Positions 18,331 to 26,403 of a DNA stretch of 64,000 nt are shown piece after piece (position 1 is the stretch's first letter; each line of letters opens with the position of its first letter). A program made the position numbers and the translations under genes. Below the pieces are notes generated by a model. The model ran no database searches. It had not been told where the DNA came from and was given only the letters and a program-made list of their open reading frames with translations. This DNA comes from Solirubrobacter pauli. Lineage in GTDB: Bacteria; Actinomycetota; Thermoleophilia; Solirubrobacterales; Solirubrobacteraceae. The stretch spans positions 4,139,426 to 4,203,425 of the forward strand of contig NZ_RBIL01000001.1 in assembly GCF_003633755.1 (NCBI RefSeq). Direction: 5' to 3'.

Positions 18331-18344
18331 TGGAACCGCTTTCA
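18331..18344. promoter_or_regulatory. LacI/cre-like 14-bp operator overlapping ROK start codon
   Basis: TGGAACCGCTTTCA fits the LacI-family/cre pattern TGNNANCGNTNNCA on both strands, and its last base is the A of the ROK ATG. A nearby GAAGCGG at 18313-18319 is inverted to its CCGCTTTC part. A repressor bound here would block initiation. The pattern is short, so a chance match is possible. Confidence 0.4.
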
Positions 18345-19549
18345 TGCCCCCCGGTCGCGCAGGCTCACTCGAATCACTCCGCCGTCTCAACCGCCTGCGC
18401 GTCATCCGCGCGCTGCGTGACGAGGGACAGATCTCGCGTGCGGAGATCGCGCGCCGCACCGGCCTGAGCCGCTCGACGGTCTCCAGCCTGGTCGCCGACC
18501 TGCAGGCCGACGGGCTCGTCGTCGAGCGCCCCGAGCCGGGCCTCGCGCACGGCTCCTCGGGCGGCCGCCCGCCGATCCTGCTGAGCTTCGACGCCAGCGC
18601 CGGCGCCGCCGTCGGCGTGGACTTCGGCCACAGCCACCTGCGCGTCGCGGTGTCCGACCTGGCGAGCACCATCCTCGCCGAGCGCACGCGGCCGCTGGAC
18701 ACCGACCACGACGCGTTCGCGGGCCTGGAGATGGCCGCGGAGCTCGTGGTCGAGACGCTCGCCGACGCGGGGGTCGCGAAGGAGCTCGTGATCGGCGCCG
18801 GCATGGGCCTGCCGGGCCCGGTCGACCAGGGCGACGGCACCGTGCACTCGTCCGCGATCCTGCCGGGCTGGATCGGCATGACCGTCGCCGAGGAGCTGCA
18901 GAAGCGCCTCGAGATCCCGGTGATGGTCGACAACGACGCGAACCTCGGCGCGCTCGCCGAGGCGGCGTTCGGCGCGGGCCGCGACGCGACCGACCTCGTC
19001 TACCTGAAGGTGTCGAGCGGCATCGGGGCCGGGCTCATCCTCAACGGCCGCCTGTACCGTGGCAGCGCCGGCCTCGCGGGCGAGCTCGGGCACGTGCTCG
19101 TCCACCCCGAGGGCATCGTCTGCCGCTGCGGCAACCGCGGCTGCCTGGAGACCGTCGCCGCCTCGGGCGCGCTCGTGGACCTGCTGCGCCGCTCACACGG
19201 CGACGACATCACGATCGAGCGCATCCTCGAAGCCGCCCACGCGGGTGACGCGGGCTGCGTCCGCGTCATCCACGACGCCGGTCGCGCCCTCGGCACGGTC
19301 GCGGCCACGCTGCTGAACGTGCTCAACCCCGAGATGCTGATCATCGGCGGCCACCTCGCCGCCGCCGGCGACCTGCTGCTCGACGGCATGCGCGAGTCCG
19401 TCGCGCGCGCCGCGCTGCCCGAGACGTCACGCGGTGCCCAGGTCGTCGCGGGCGTGCTCGGCGAGCGCGCCCACGTCCTCGGCGCCCTCGCGCTCGTGGT
19501 CTCCGAGGCCGATCGGGTGCTCCCGACCCGCCTCGCACTGGCCGGTTAG
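18344..19549 (+). CDS. ROK-family transcriptional regulator (first of two)
   Basis: The 401-residue protein has an N-terminal winged helix-turn-helix (about 10-65, ISRAEIARRTGLSRSTVSSL) and a ROK sugar-kinase-like domain with the phosphate loop DFGHSHLRVAVSD, sugar-binding GAGMGLPGPV and the zinc motif CRCGNRGCLE. XylR/NagC-type ROK proteins repress sugar uptake genes and are released by the sugar. The tandem ROK and xylose-type ABC operon just downstream are the likely targets. Confidence 0.93.
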   Translation: MPPGRAGSLESLRRLNRLRVIRALRDEGQISRAEIARRTGLSRSTVSSLVADLQADGLVVERPEPGLAHGSSGGRPPILLSFDASAGAAVGVDFGHSHLRVAVSDLASTILAERTRPLDTDHDAFAGLEMAAELVVETLADAGVAKELVIGAGMGLPGPVDQGDGTVHSSAILPGWIGMTVAEELQKRLEIPVMVDNDANLGALAEAAFGAGRDATDLVYLKVSSGIGAGLILNGRLYRGSAGLAGELGHVLVHPEGIVCRCGNRGCLETVAASGALVDLLRRSHGDDITIERILEAAHAGDAGCVRVIHDAGRALGTVAATLLNVLNPEMLIIGGHLAAAGDLLLDGMRESVARAALPETSRGAQVVAGVLGERAHVLGALALVVSEADRVLPTRLALAG

Positions 19550-19557
19550 TACCGGTT

Positions 19558-19588
19558 CCGAAGTAATTCGGCGTTGCTATCTCGATAG
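19558..19588. promoter_or_regulatory. Two short dyads upstream of second ROK gene
   Basis: CCGAA-GTAA-TTCGG (19558-19571) and CTATC-TC-GATAG (19577-19588) lie in the 65-bp gap before the second ROK gene. They could be operator half-sites or part of a promoter. Both are short and other explanations are possible. Confidence 0.3.
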
Positions 19589-19614
19589 TTCCGCGTGTAG
19601 CGTTCCGAGGCCGA

Positions 19615-20772
19615 ATGGATAGGACGTCTCGCCGCGACGCTCGCGCGCGTGTCGTCGGGGTCCTGGCTGAAGCCGGGGCCGTGTCGCGCGCCGATCTCGC
19701 CCGCCGTGCAGCCTTAGCGCCCTCGACCGTGTCGGCGGTGGTGAGCGACCTGCAGGCCGCGGGCCTCGTCGTCGAGCCCGCCGAGCCGGTCCATCCGCCC
19801 GAGCGCCAGGCGGTCGGCCGCCCGCCGGTGCTGATCGCGCTGCACCGCAAGGCGGGCGTGGTCGCGGGCCTGGACTTCGGCAAGCGTCACCTGCGGGTGG
19901 CGATCTCGGACCTCAGCCATCAGCTCCTGGCCGAGCGCCGGCAGCCGCTGGCCGACGATCTGCCTGCTCAGGAGGCGATCGCGCTCGCCCAGGACCAGTT
20001 CCGCGACGCGCTCGAGGAAGCTGAGGTCCACTCGGGCGAGCTGCTCGGCGTCGGCATGGGGCTGCCCGGTCCGGTGCACCGGCCTTCGGGGCAGCTCGGG
20101 AACTCGACGATCCTGCCGGGCTGGGTCGGCATCAACGCCGCGGAGGCCGTCGCGGAGGCGCTCGGCCACCCGGTCGAAGTCGAGAACGACGCCAACCTCG
20201 GCGCGCTCGGCGAGTGGATGTGGGGCTCGGGCCGGGGAGTCGACCACATGGCGTACGTGAAGGCCGCGACCGGCATCGGCGCGGGGTTCATCGTCAACGG
20301 CCAGCCGTACGTGGGCGCGGGCGGCACGGCCGGGGAGCTCGGGCACACGGTCGTCGACCCCGGCGGGCCGATCTGCCGCTGCGGCAACCGCGGCTGCCTG
20401 GAGACGCTCGCGGCCGGTCCGGCCGTCCTGAGCTCGTTAAGAGATGTTCACGGCGACCACCTGACGCTGCCCGAGGCGGTCGGGCTCGCGCTGCTCGGCG
20501 ACGCCGGCTGCGCGCGGGCGATCGCCGACGCCGGAACCGCGATCGGCACGGCCGTCGCGACGCTCTGCAACCTCTTCAATCCGCGCAGGGTCGTGGTCGG
20601 CGGCGATCTCGGGCACGCCGGGGAGCTGCTGCTCGAGCCGCTCCGCGATTCCCTGCGCCGCGGCGCGATCCGCTCGGCGGCGGACGACGTCCAGGTGGTC
20701 GAGGGGGCGCTCGGCGAACGGGCCGAGGTCCTGGGCGCCGTCGCGCTCGTTCTCGGGCGCGTCGCGGCTTGA
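19615..20772 (+). CDS. ROK-family transcriptional regulator (second of two)
   Basis: The 385-residue protein is a paralogue of the preceding ROK protein: winged HTH (VSRADLARRAALAPSTVSAV), DFGKRHLRVAISD, GVGMGLPGPV, END sugar-binding motif and the zinc motif CRCGNRGCLE. The start is an ATG (MDRTSRRDAR). It lies directly upstream of the sugar ABC operon, and its TGA is inside the operon's -35 box. It is the likely repressor of that operon. Confidence 0.92.
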   Translation: MDRTSRRDARARVVGVLAEAGAVSRADLARRAALAPSTVSAVVSDLQAAGLVVEPAEPVHPPERQAVGRPPVLIALHRKAGVVAGLDFGKRHLRVAISDLSHQLLAERRQPLADDLPAQEAIALAQDQFRDALEEAEVHSGELLGVGMGLPGPVHRPSGQLGNSTILPGWVGINAAEAVAEALGHPVEVENDANLGALGEWMWGSGRGVDHMAYVKAATGIGAGFIVNGQPYVGAGGTAGELGHTVVDPGGPICRCGNRGCLETLAAGPAVLSSLRDVHGDHLTLPEAVGLALLGDAGCARAIADAGTAIGTAVATLCNLFNPRRVVVGGDLGHAGELLLEPLRDSLRRGAIRSAADDVQVVEGALGERAEVLGAVALVLGRVAA

Positions 20773-20798
20773 CACCTGTACATTTGGGGGGAGATACT
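20769..20798 (+). promoter_or_regulatory. Sigma70-like promoter of the sugar ABC operon
   Basis: TTGACA (20769-20774) is a perfect -35 box overlapping the ROK stop codon. GATACT (20793-20798) is a good -10 box at 18-bp spacing. The first gene starts at 20855 after a leader of about 50 nt. Confidence 0.65.
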
Positions 20799-20805
20799 TC
20801 GAATT

Positions 20806-20827
20806 CGCAGATAGTCGCCAGTCTGCG
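20806..20827. promoter_or_regulatory. Leader dyad CGCAGA-N10-TCTGCG before the sugar-binding protein
   Basis: Perfect 6-bp arms with a 10-nt spacer lie at or just after the expected transcription start and before the Shine-Dalgarno GGAGAAGGGGAG. It could be the ROK operator or a leader hairpin. Confidence 0.4.
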
Positions 20828-20854
20828 GTTCAACAGGAGAAGGGGAGAACCCAT

Positions 20855-21976
20855 ATGAAGTTCCGTGCCCTTGGGGCAGTCGCCGTCGCAGCGACCCTTG
20901 CGTTCAGCGTCGCCGCGTGCGGCGATGACGAGCCGACCACGTCCGGTGGTGGCGGTGGCGGTGAGGCCACACAGGAAGCAACGAAGGCCAAGGTCGGCGT
21001 GATCCTGCCTGACGCTGCATCCTCGGCCCGCTGGGAGACGGCGGACCGGAAGTTCCTCGGCGAGGCGTTCGACGCCGCCGGGGTGGAGTCGGACATCCAG
21101 AACGCGAACGGCGACAAGGCCAAGTTCGCGACGATCGCCGACCAGATGCTCAACGCGGGCGCCAATGTGCTCCTGATCGTCAACCTCGACTCGCCGTCCG
21201 CGGCGGCCGTGATCAACAAGGCCAAGCAGCAGGGCGTGCCGGTCATCGACTATGACCGCCTGACCCTCGGTGGTGGCGCTCAGTACTACGTGTCCTTCGA
21301 CAACGTCGCCGTCGGCACCGCGATCGGCTCCGGTCTAGTGAAGTGCATGCAGGACAACGGGAAGACGTCTGGTCCGGTCGCGCTGCTCAACGGCTCGCCG
21401 ACCGACAACAACGCGACGCTGTTCAAGCAGGGCTACGAGAAGGCCATCACCGACGGCGGCTACACCGTCGCCGCCGACCAGTCCGTCCCGGACTGGGACA
21501 ACACGAAGGCCGGCACGATCTTCGAGCAGATGTTCACGAAGGCCAAGGGCGACTTCGTGGGCGTCGCCGCCGCCAACGACGGCCTCGGCGGCGCCGTGGC
21601 CGCGGTCCTCAAGCGCGAGGGCGCCGAGGAGATCCCGACCACGGGTCAGGACGCGACCGACGAGGGCCTGCAGCGCGTGCTCCTCGGCACCCAGTGCGTG
21701 ACCGTCTACAAGGCGATCAAGAAGGAGGCCGACGCGGCCGCCCAGCTCGCCATCGCGCTGGCCAAGGGCGACACGGCCGGTGCCGACAGCCAGGCCACGG
21801 GCCAGGTCGAGGACACCGAGACCAAGCAGCAGGTCAAGTCCGTCCTGCTCGAGCCGCAGCAGATCACCAAGGAGAACGTGAAGGACGTCATCGCCGACGG
21901 CTTCACCACCGCCGACAAGATCTGCACGAACGAGGCCCTCAAGAAGGCCTGCGAAGAGAACGGCGTCAGCGGATGA
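20855..21976 (+). CDS. Sugar ABC transporter substrate-binding lipoprotein (xylose type)
   Basis: The 373-residue protein has a lipoprotein signal with lipobox VAAC (Cys22), then a Gly-rich linker and a periplasmic-binding-protein type 1 fold. GVILPDAASSARWETADRK and a DYDRL stretch resemble XylF-type pentose binders. It should be anchored outside the membrane and deliver sugar to the permease encoded two genes on. The sugar cannot be told from sequence alone. It is preceded by a strong Shine-Dalgarno and a clear promoter. Confidence 0.93.
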   Translation: MKFRALGAVAVAATLAFSVAACGDDEPTTSGGGGGGEATQEATKAKVGVILPDAASSARWETADRKFLGEAFDAAGVESDIQNANGDKAKFATIADQMLNAGANVLLIVNLDSPSAAAVINKAKQQGVPVIDYDRLTLGGGAQYYVSFDNVAVGTAIGSGLVKCMQDNGKTSGPVALLNGSPTDNNATLFKQGYEKAITDGGYTVAADQSVPDWDNTKAGTIFEQMFTKAKGDFVGVAAANDGLGGAVAAVLKREGAEEIPTTGQDATDEGLQRVLLGTQCVTVYKAIKKEADAAAQLAIALAKGDTAGADSQATGQVEDTETKQQVKSVLLEPQQITKENVKDVIADGFTTADKICTNEALKKACEENGVSG

Positions 21977-22779
21977 CGGAAGCCGTCGAGGGACAGCAGC
22001 GCGCCCCGCTGCTGTCCCTGCGCGGGATCAACAAGAGCTTCGGCGCGGTGCACGTCCTCCGGGACGTGGACTTCGACGTCCGGCCTGGTGAGGTGACCGC
22101 GCTGGTCGGCGACAATGGCGCCGGCAAGTCCACTTTGATCAAGTGCATCGCGGGGATCCATCCCTTCGACGACGGCGAGCTCATCTTCGAGGGCAAGCCC
22201 GTCACGATCCACGGGCCGAAGGACGCGAACGCGCTGGGGATCGAGATCGTCTACCAGGACCTCGCGCTGTGCGACAACCTCGACGTTGTCCACAACATGT
22301 TCCTCGGGCGTGAGCTCAAGTCGGGCGTCACGCTGAACGAGACCGAGATGGAGAAGCGGGCGGGGGAGACCCTCAAGTCGCTGTCCGTCCGCACGCTCCG
22401 GTCGCTGCGTCAGAACGTGTCCTCGCTCTCGGGCGGTCAGCGCCAGACCGTGGCGATCGCGCGTTCGGTCCTGTGGAACTCGAAGGTCGTGATCCTCGAC
22501 GAGCCGACCGCGGCGTTGGGCGTCGCCCAGACCGAGCAGGTGCTCAACCTGGTGCGCCGGCTGGCGGACAACGGGCTCGGCGTCGTCTTGATCACGCACA
22601 ACATGAACGACGTCTTCCAGGTCGCGGACAGCATCGCGACGCTGTTCCTGGGCCAGATGGCCGCGCAGGTGCGGGCGAAGGACGTCAACAACACCCAGGT
22701 GATCGAGCTGATCACGGCGGGTCGCTCGGGTGAGCTCGGGCTCAAGCCGCGCGAAGCCGCCGAGGTGGGCGTCGTATGA
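21973..22779 (+). CDS. Sugar ABC transporter ATP-binding protein (single domain)
   Basis: ATG overlaps the stop of the binding protein. The 268-residue protein has one ATPase domain: Walker A GDNGAGKST, Q-loop VYQDLALCDNLD, signature LSGGQRQTV, Walker B VVILDEPTAALG and H-loop LITHNM. Classic XylG/RbsA proteins have two fused ATPase domains of about 500 residues; this is a single-domain form, so it probably works as a homodimer. Confidence 0.95.
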   Translation: MTEAVEGQQRAPLLSLRGINKSFGAVHVLRDVDFDVRPGEVTALVGDNGAGKSTLIKCIAGIHPFDDGELIFEGKPVTIHGPKDANALGIEIVYQDLALCDNLDVVHNMFLGRELKSGVTLNETEMEKRAGETLKSLSVRTLRSLRQNVSSLSGGQRQTVAIARSVLWNSKVVILDEPTAALGVAQTEQVLNLVRRLADNGLGVVLITHNMNDVFQVADSIATLFLGQMAAQVRAKDVNNTQVIELITAGRSGELGLKPREAAEVGVV

Positions 22780-24047
22780 GCACGACTCAGGACCCGAGCC
22801 AGGTCTCGCAGTTCGACCTGGAGACGACGCCCGGCCAGGGCGGCATCGGCGAGGCCGCCGGCGCGTACTGGGACCGGATCAAGGGCGGCGACCTCGGCGC
22901 CCTGCCGGCCGTCATCGGCGCAGTCGTGCTGGTGATCGTCTTCGGGATCATGGAGCCCGACTCGTTCCTCACGGAGCAGAACTTCGCCAACCTGCTCAAC
23001 CAGGGCGCGGCGATCATGGTGCTCGCGATGGGGTTGGTGTTCGTCCTGCTGCTGGGCGAGATCGACCTGTCGGCCGGCTTCACGGCCGGCACCGGCGCGG
23101 CGATCCTCGGCGTCACGCTCACCAACCACAACTGGGCGTGGCCCCTGGCGATCGGCGCGGCGCTGATCACCGGCGTGGCGATCGGCTTCGCGATCGCGGT
23201 GCTGGTCGCCCGGTTGGGCATCCCGTCGTTCGTGGTCTCGCTGGCCTTCTTCCTCGGCCTGCAGGGCGCGATGCTGCTGATCATCGGCGAGGGCGGGACG
23301 ATCCCGATCCGCAACGAGGCCGTGTTGAAGGTCATGAACCAGAACATGTCGGTCGCGCTCGGCTGGCTGCTGGCGCTGATCGTCATCGCGGGCTACGCGG
23401 GCACGTCGTTCTGGGCCATCCGCACGCGCAAGAACGCGGGGCTGCCCGTGCCGGCGATGTCGGTGTGGGCGGCCAAGGTGGTCGCCCTCGGCGTGGTCGT
23501 CGTGATCGCCGTGTTCCTGCTCAACCAGGAGCGCCAGCGGCCCAACGCGCCGATCGTCATCCAGGGCGTCCCCTGGGTGGTGCCGCTCGTGGTGGCGCTC
23601 GTCGTCGCGCTCACGTTCCTGTTGATGCGGACGAGCTTCGGCCGGCACGTGTACGCGGTCGGTGGCAACGCCGAGGCGGCGCGCCGGGCGGGCATCAACG
23701 TCCCGAACATCAAGACGGTCTGCTTCATCCTGGGCTCGACGCTGGCGATCGTGGCGGGCATCCTGCTCGCCTCGCGTGACAACAGCGTCTCGCCGACCAC
23801 CGGTGGCGCGCAGACGCTGCTGTACGCGGTCGGCGCGGCGGTCATCGGCGGCACCTCGCTGTTCGGTGGGCGCGGTCGGATCGTGGACGCCGTCACCGGC
23901 GGCCTGGTGGTGGCGATCATCGCCAACGGCCTGCCGCTGGTCACCCAGAAGTCCGGCGTGCAGTTCATCATCAACGGCCTCGTGCTCCTGCTCGCGGCCA
24001 GCGTCGACGCCATCTCCCGTAGAAGGGCAGCGGCAACCGGCAGATGA
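22776..24047 (+). CDS. Sugar ABC transporter permease (XylH/RbsC family)
   Basis: ATG overlaps the ATPase stop. The 423-residue protein has a cytosolic N terminus of about 45 residues and ten or more membrane helices, with the family stretch LGEIDLSAGF and a C-terminal TGGLVVAIIANGLPLV. A long insertion around residues 210-260 adds extra helices, as in XylH. It forms the channel of the importer with the preceding ATPase. Confidence 0.94.
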   Translation: MSTTQDPSQVSQFDLETTPGQGGIGEAAGAYWDRIKGGDLGALPAVIGAVVLVIVFGIMEPDSFLTEQNFANLLNQGAAIMVLAMGLVFVLLLGEIDLSAGFTAGTGAAILGVTLTNHNWAWPLAIGAALITGVAIGFAIAVLVARLGIPSFVVSLAFFLGLQGAMLLIIGEGGTIPIRNEAVLKVMNQNMSVALGWLLALIVIAGYAGTSFWAIRTRKNAGLPVPAMSVWAAKVVALGVVVVIAVFLLNQERQRPNAPIVIQGVPWVVPLVVALVVALTFLLMRTSFGRHVYAVGGNAEAARRAGINVPNIKTVCFILGSTLAIVAGILLASRDNSVSPTTGGAQTLLYAVGAAVIGGTSLFGGRGRIVDAVTGGLVVAIIANGLPLVTQKSGVQFIINGLVLLLAASVDAISRRRAAATGR

Positions 24048-25012
24048 TCCGCTGGGGAGTGCTCTCGACCGCGCGCATCGCGGACCGCATCGTCGACGGT
24101 GCGCGCGGGGCCGAGAACGCGGAAGTCACGGCGGTGGGCTCGCGCGACCTCGCGCGGGCCCGCGCCTGGGCCGACGAGCGCGGCGTCGCCCACGCCTACG
24201 GCTCCTATGAGGAGCTGCTCGCGTCCGACGAGGTCGACGCGATCTACATCCCGCTGCCGAACTCCCTCCACGTCGAGTGGTCGGTCAAGGCGTTGGAGGC
24301 CGGCAAGCACGTGCTGTCGGAGAAGCCGCTGACGCGTGACCCGGCGCAGGTCGACCACGCGTTCGACGCCGCCGACCGTGCCGGCCGGCTGCTGATGGAG
24401 GCGTTCATGTGGCGCTTCCACCCGCAGACCGAGGAGGTCGTCCGGCTCGTCCGCGACGGCTCGATCGGCGAGCTGCGCGTGATCCGCGCGGCGTTCGGCT
24501 TCAACCTGCCGTGGATGGAGAACGTCCGCTGGGACCCGGCCCTCGAGGGCGGTGCCCTGATGGACGTCGGCTGCTACTGCGTGAGCGCGGCGCGGCTGAT
24601 CGCGGGCGCCGAGCCGGAGCGCGTGAGCGGCGAGCAGGTCCTCGGTGGCGGCGGCGTGGACGCGCGCTTCACCGGCCTGCTGCGGTTCCCCGGCGACGTG
24701 CTGGCGACGTTCGACTGCGGCATGGACGTGCACCGCCGCAACCAGCTCGAGGTCGTCGGCAGCGAGGGCACGATCTTCGTCCCCTCGCCCTGGCAGACCC
24801 CGCTCGGCGCGAAGATCGTCCTCACGCGTGAGGAGGCCGAGGAGCTGTCGCCCGAGTCCGTGGACCCCTACACGCGTGAGCTGGAGGAGTTCGGCCGCGC
24901 GGTCGAGGGCGGCCCGCCGCCCCGGCTGGGCCGCGCCGACGCGCTCGGCCAGGCCCGCACGATCGAGGCGCTCTACCGCGCCGCCGAGAGCGGCGCGGCG
25001 GTCAGCCTCTAG
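24044..25012 (+). CDS. Gfo/Idh/MocA-family NAD(P)-dependent oxidoreductase
   Basis: ATG overlaps the permease stop. The 322-residue protein has a Rossmann fold at the N terminus (MIRWGVLSTARIADR), the family EKP motif (VLSEKPLTRD, about residues 93-102) and the C-terminal alpha/beta domain (GGALMDVGCYCVSAARLIAG). The second residue of the usual GxGxxG is replaced (GVLSTA). It probably oxidises a sugar, inositol or sugar derivative brought in by the coupled ABC system, possibly xylose or glucose. Specificity is inference from the operon. Confidence 0.92.
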   Translation: MIRWGVLSTARIADRIVDGARGAENAEVTAVGSRDLARARAWADERGVAHAYGSYEELLASDEVDAIYIPLPNSLHVEWSVKALEAGKHVLSEKPLTRDPAQVDHAFDAADRAGRLLMEAFMWRFHPQTEEVVRLVRDGSIGELRVIRAAFGFNLPWMENVRWDPALEGGALMDVGCYCVSAARLIAGAEPERVSGEQVLGGGGVDARFTGLLRFPGDVLATFDCGMDVHRRNQLEVVGSEGTIFVPSPWQTPLGAKIVLTREEAEELSPESVDPYTRELEEFGRAVEGGPPPRLGRADALGQARTIEALYRAAESGAAVSL

Positions 25013-25610
25013 CGATCCGGCGCGCTTCGACCACCTTCTGGTCGAAGCGCGTCCCGCACTCGCTGCCACCCACCCGGATCACGGTTCCCGGCGGGATGAA
25101 CGCGGTGCCGTGGCGCTGCAGCTCGACCTTGGTCTTCGCGTTGACGACGATCCTGACGCCGTTGACGGAGAGCCCGGTGGCGTCGATCTTCGCCGGGCCC
25201 TTGATCTGGCAGCTCGGGCCGGTGATGTCGGGCCAGGCGATCGCCGCGATCCTGCCGTGCAGCGGGTGCGACTTCAGGATCGGGAAAGTGCCCTGGTTGA
25301 CGTAGACCTGCGACGTGCCGGCGGCGAGTGCGATCGACGGCGGCACGCCCTCGATCTGCGCCACGGGCAAGTCGCTGTAGGTCACGGGCGGGACGTAGCC
25401 GTTGACGATCGTGTCGTTGCAGCTCGGGAGCTTCGCCCGCTCGGGGAGCTCCGCGCCGATCTTCACCCCGGGCACGTTGTTCTGCATCCCGGTGTAGGTG
25501 TACGTCCGCCAGTTGAAGGTGGCGATGCACGCGGCCTCGCTGGGCGCGGCATGAGCGGCGAAGGCGGCGGCGCACGCGAGGCCGCCGACCAGCACTGAGG
25601 CTCTCCTCAT
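25002..25610 (-). CDS. Secreted hypothetical protein (202 aa)
   Basis: The protein has a Sec signal peptide (MRRASVLVGGLACAAAFAAHA) with probable cleavage near residue 26, then a beta-rich domain with six cysteines likely to form disulfides (CIATFNW, SCNDTIVNGY, SCQIKGP, SECGTRF). No family is recognised. Its last 11 bp overlap the convergent oxidoreductase, and a perfect hairpin lies inside its C-terminal codons. It is about 10 bp from the SDR gene on the same strand. Confidence 0.75.
   Translation of the reverse strand: MRRASVLVGGLACAAAFAAHAAPSEAACIATFNWRTYTYTGMQNNVPGVKIGAELPERAKLPSCNDTIVNGYVPPVTYSDLPVAQIEGVPPSIALAAGTSQVYVNQGTFPILKSHPLHGRIAAIAWPDITGPSCQIKGPAKIDATGLSVNGVRIVVNAKTKVELQRHGTAFIPPGTVIRVGGSECGTRFDQKVVEARRIARG
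25022..25050. terminator. Perfect 12-bp hairpin between convergent genes
   Basis: GCGCTTCGACCA, a five-base loop, then TGGTCGAAGCGC form a perfect stem 9 bp after the sugar operon's stop. It lies within the C-terminal codons of the convergent secreted-protein gene. There is no T-run, so it may be a Rho-assisted or hairpin-only terminator, or simply block RNA decay. Confidence 0.55.
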
Positions 25611-25620
25611 AAGAGCGAGG

Positions 25621-26403
25621 CTAGCGCGAGATCCGCTGAGCGAACGCGCCTGCCAGACCTTTGTCCGCGAAGTGCCCGCGGCGGGCGAGCGTGGCCATCC
25701 GACGGCGGGTCACGGCGTCCACCAGACGACGCGGGAGCAGGCGGACGACGGCGTACGTGATCGTGCCCTCACGGGTCGTCGCGAGGTCGCGGGCGGGCTC
25801 GCCGAGCGCGGCGCGGACGAGCGTGCGGGCCGCGTCGGCCACGTTCTCGACGGGCACGGCGCCTTCGAGCGGGACACCCGCGGCCGTGGACTCCTTGTGG
25901 ATCGGCGTGCGGATGTAGCCGGGGTAGACGGTCGTGACGTCGATCCGGTCGCCCTCTTCGAGGCGCAGCAGGTCGCTGTACGCGACGACGCCACGCTTGG
26001 ACATGGTGTACGCGGTCGAGAACGGGACGGTCACGTGCGCGAGGCCGGACGCGACGTTGACGACGCGGCCGTGGGACTCGCGCAGCGCGGGCAGCGCGGC
26101 GCTCGTCACGCGCCAGGGGCCGACCAGGTTCACGTCCAGGACGGCGAGCGCGGGATCGTCGGGCGCCGCGGCCGCGCTCTGGGGCGTGCCGAGGCCGGCG
26201 TTGTTGATGAGGACGTCGAGCCCGCCGAGCCGCTCGACGGCTTGCGCCACCGCCGCGTCCACCGACGCCTGCGAGCGCACGTCGCACTCGATGTCCGCCC
26301 CGGCCAGGTCGAGGCCCACGACCGCGCAGCCGCGCGAGCGCAGCAGCGCGACGGTCGCGCTGCCGATCCCGCCGGCCGCGCCGGTGATGACGACTCGCTT
26401 CAT
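25621..26403 (-). CDS. Short-chain dehydrogenase/reductase
   Basis: The 260-residue classical SDR has TGAAGGIG (7-14) for the nucleotide, NNAG (67-70) and the catalytic triad Ser119 (NVASG), Tyr132 and Lys136 (YTMSK). It is coupled by a four-base overlap to the Baeyer-Villiger-type monooxygenase upstream. The natural reading is that it makes a ketone from an alcohol for the monooxygenase, or handles its product. The frame is also open upstream inside the monooxygenase, but the ATG at the overlap matches the SDR fold. Confidence 0.94.
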   Translation of the reverse strand: MKRVVITGAAGGIGSATVALLRSRGCAVVGLDLAGADIECDVRSQASVDAAVAQAVERLGGLDVLINNAGLGTPQSAAAAPDDPALAVLDVNLVGPWRVTSAALPALRESHGRVVNVASGLAHVTVPFSTAYTMSKRGVVAYSDLLRLEEGDRIDVTTVYPGYIRTPIHKESTAAGVPLEGAVPVENVADAARTLVRAALGEPARDLATTREGTITYAVVRLLPRRLVDAVTRRRMATLARRGHFADKGLAGAFAQRISR

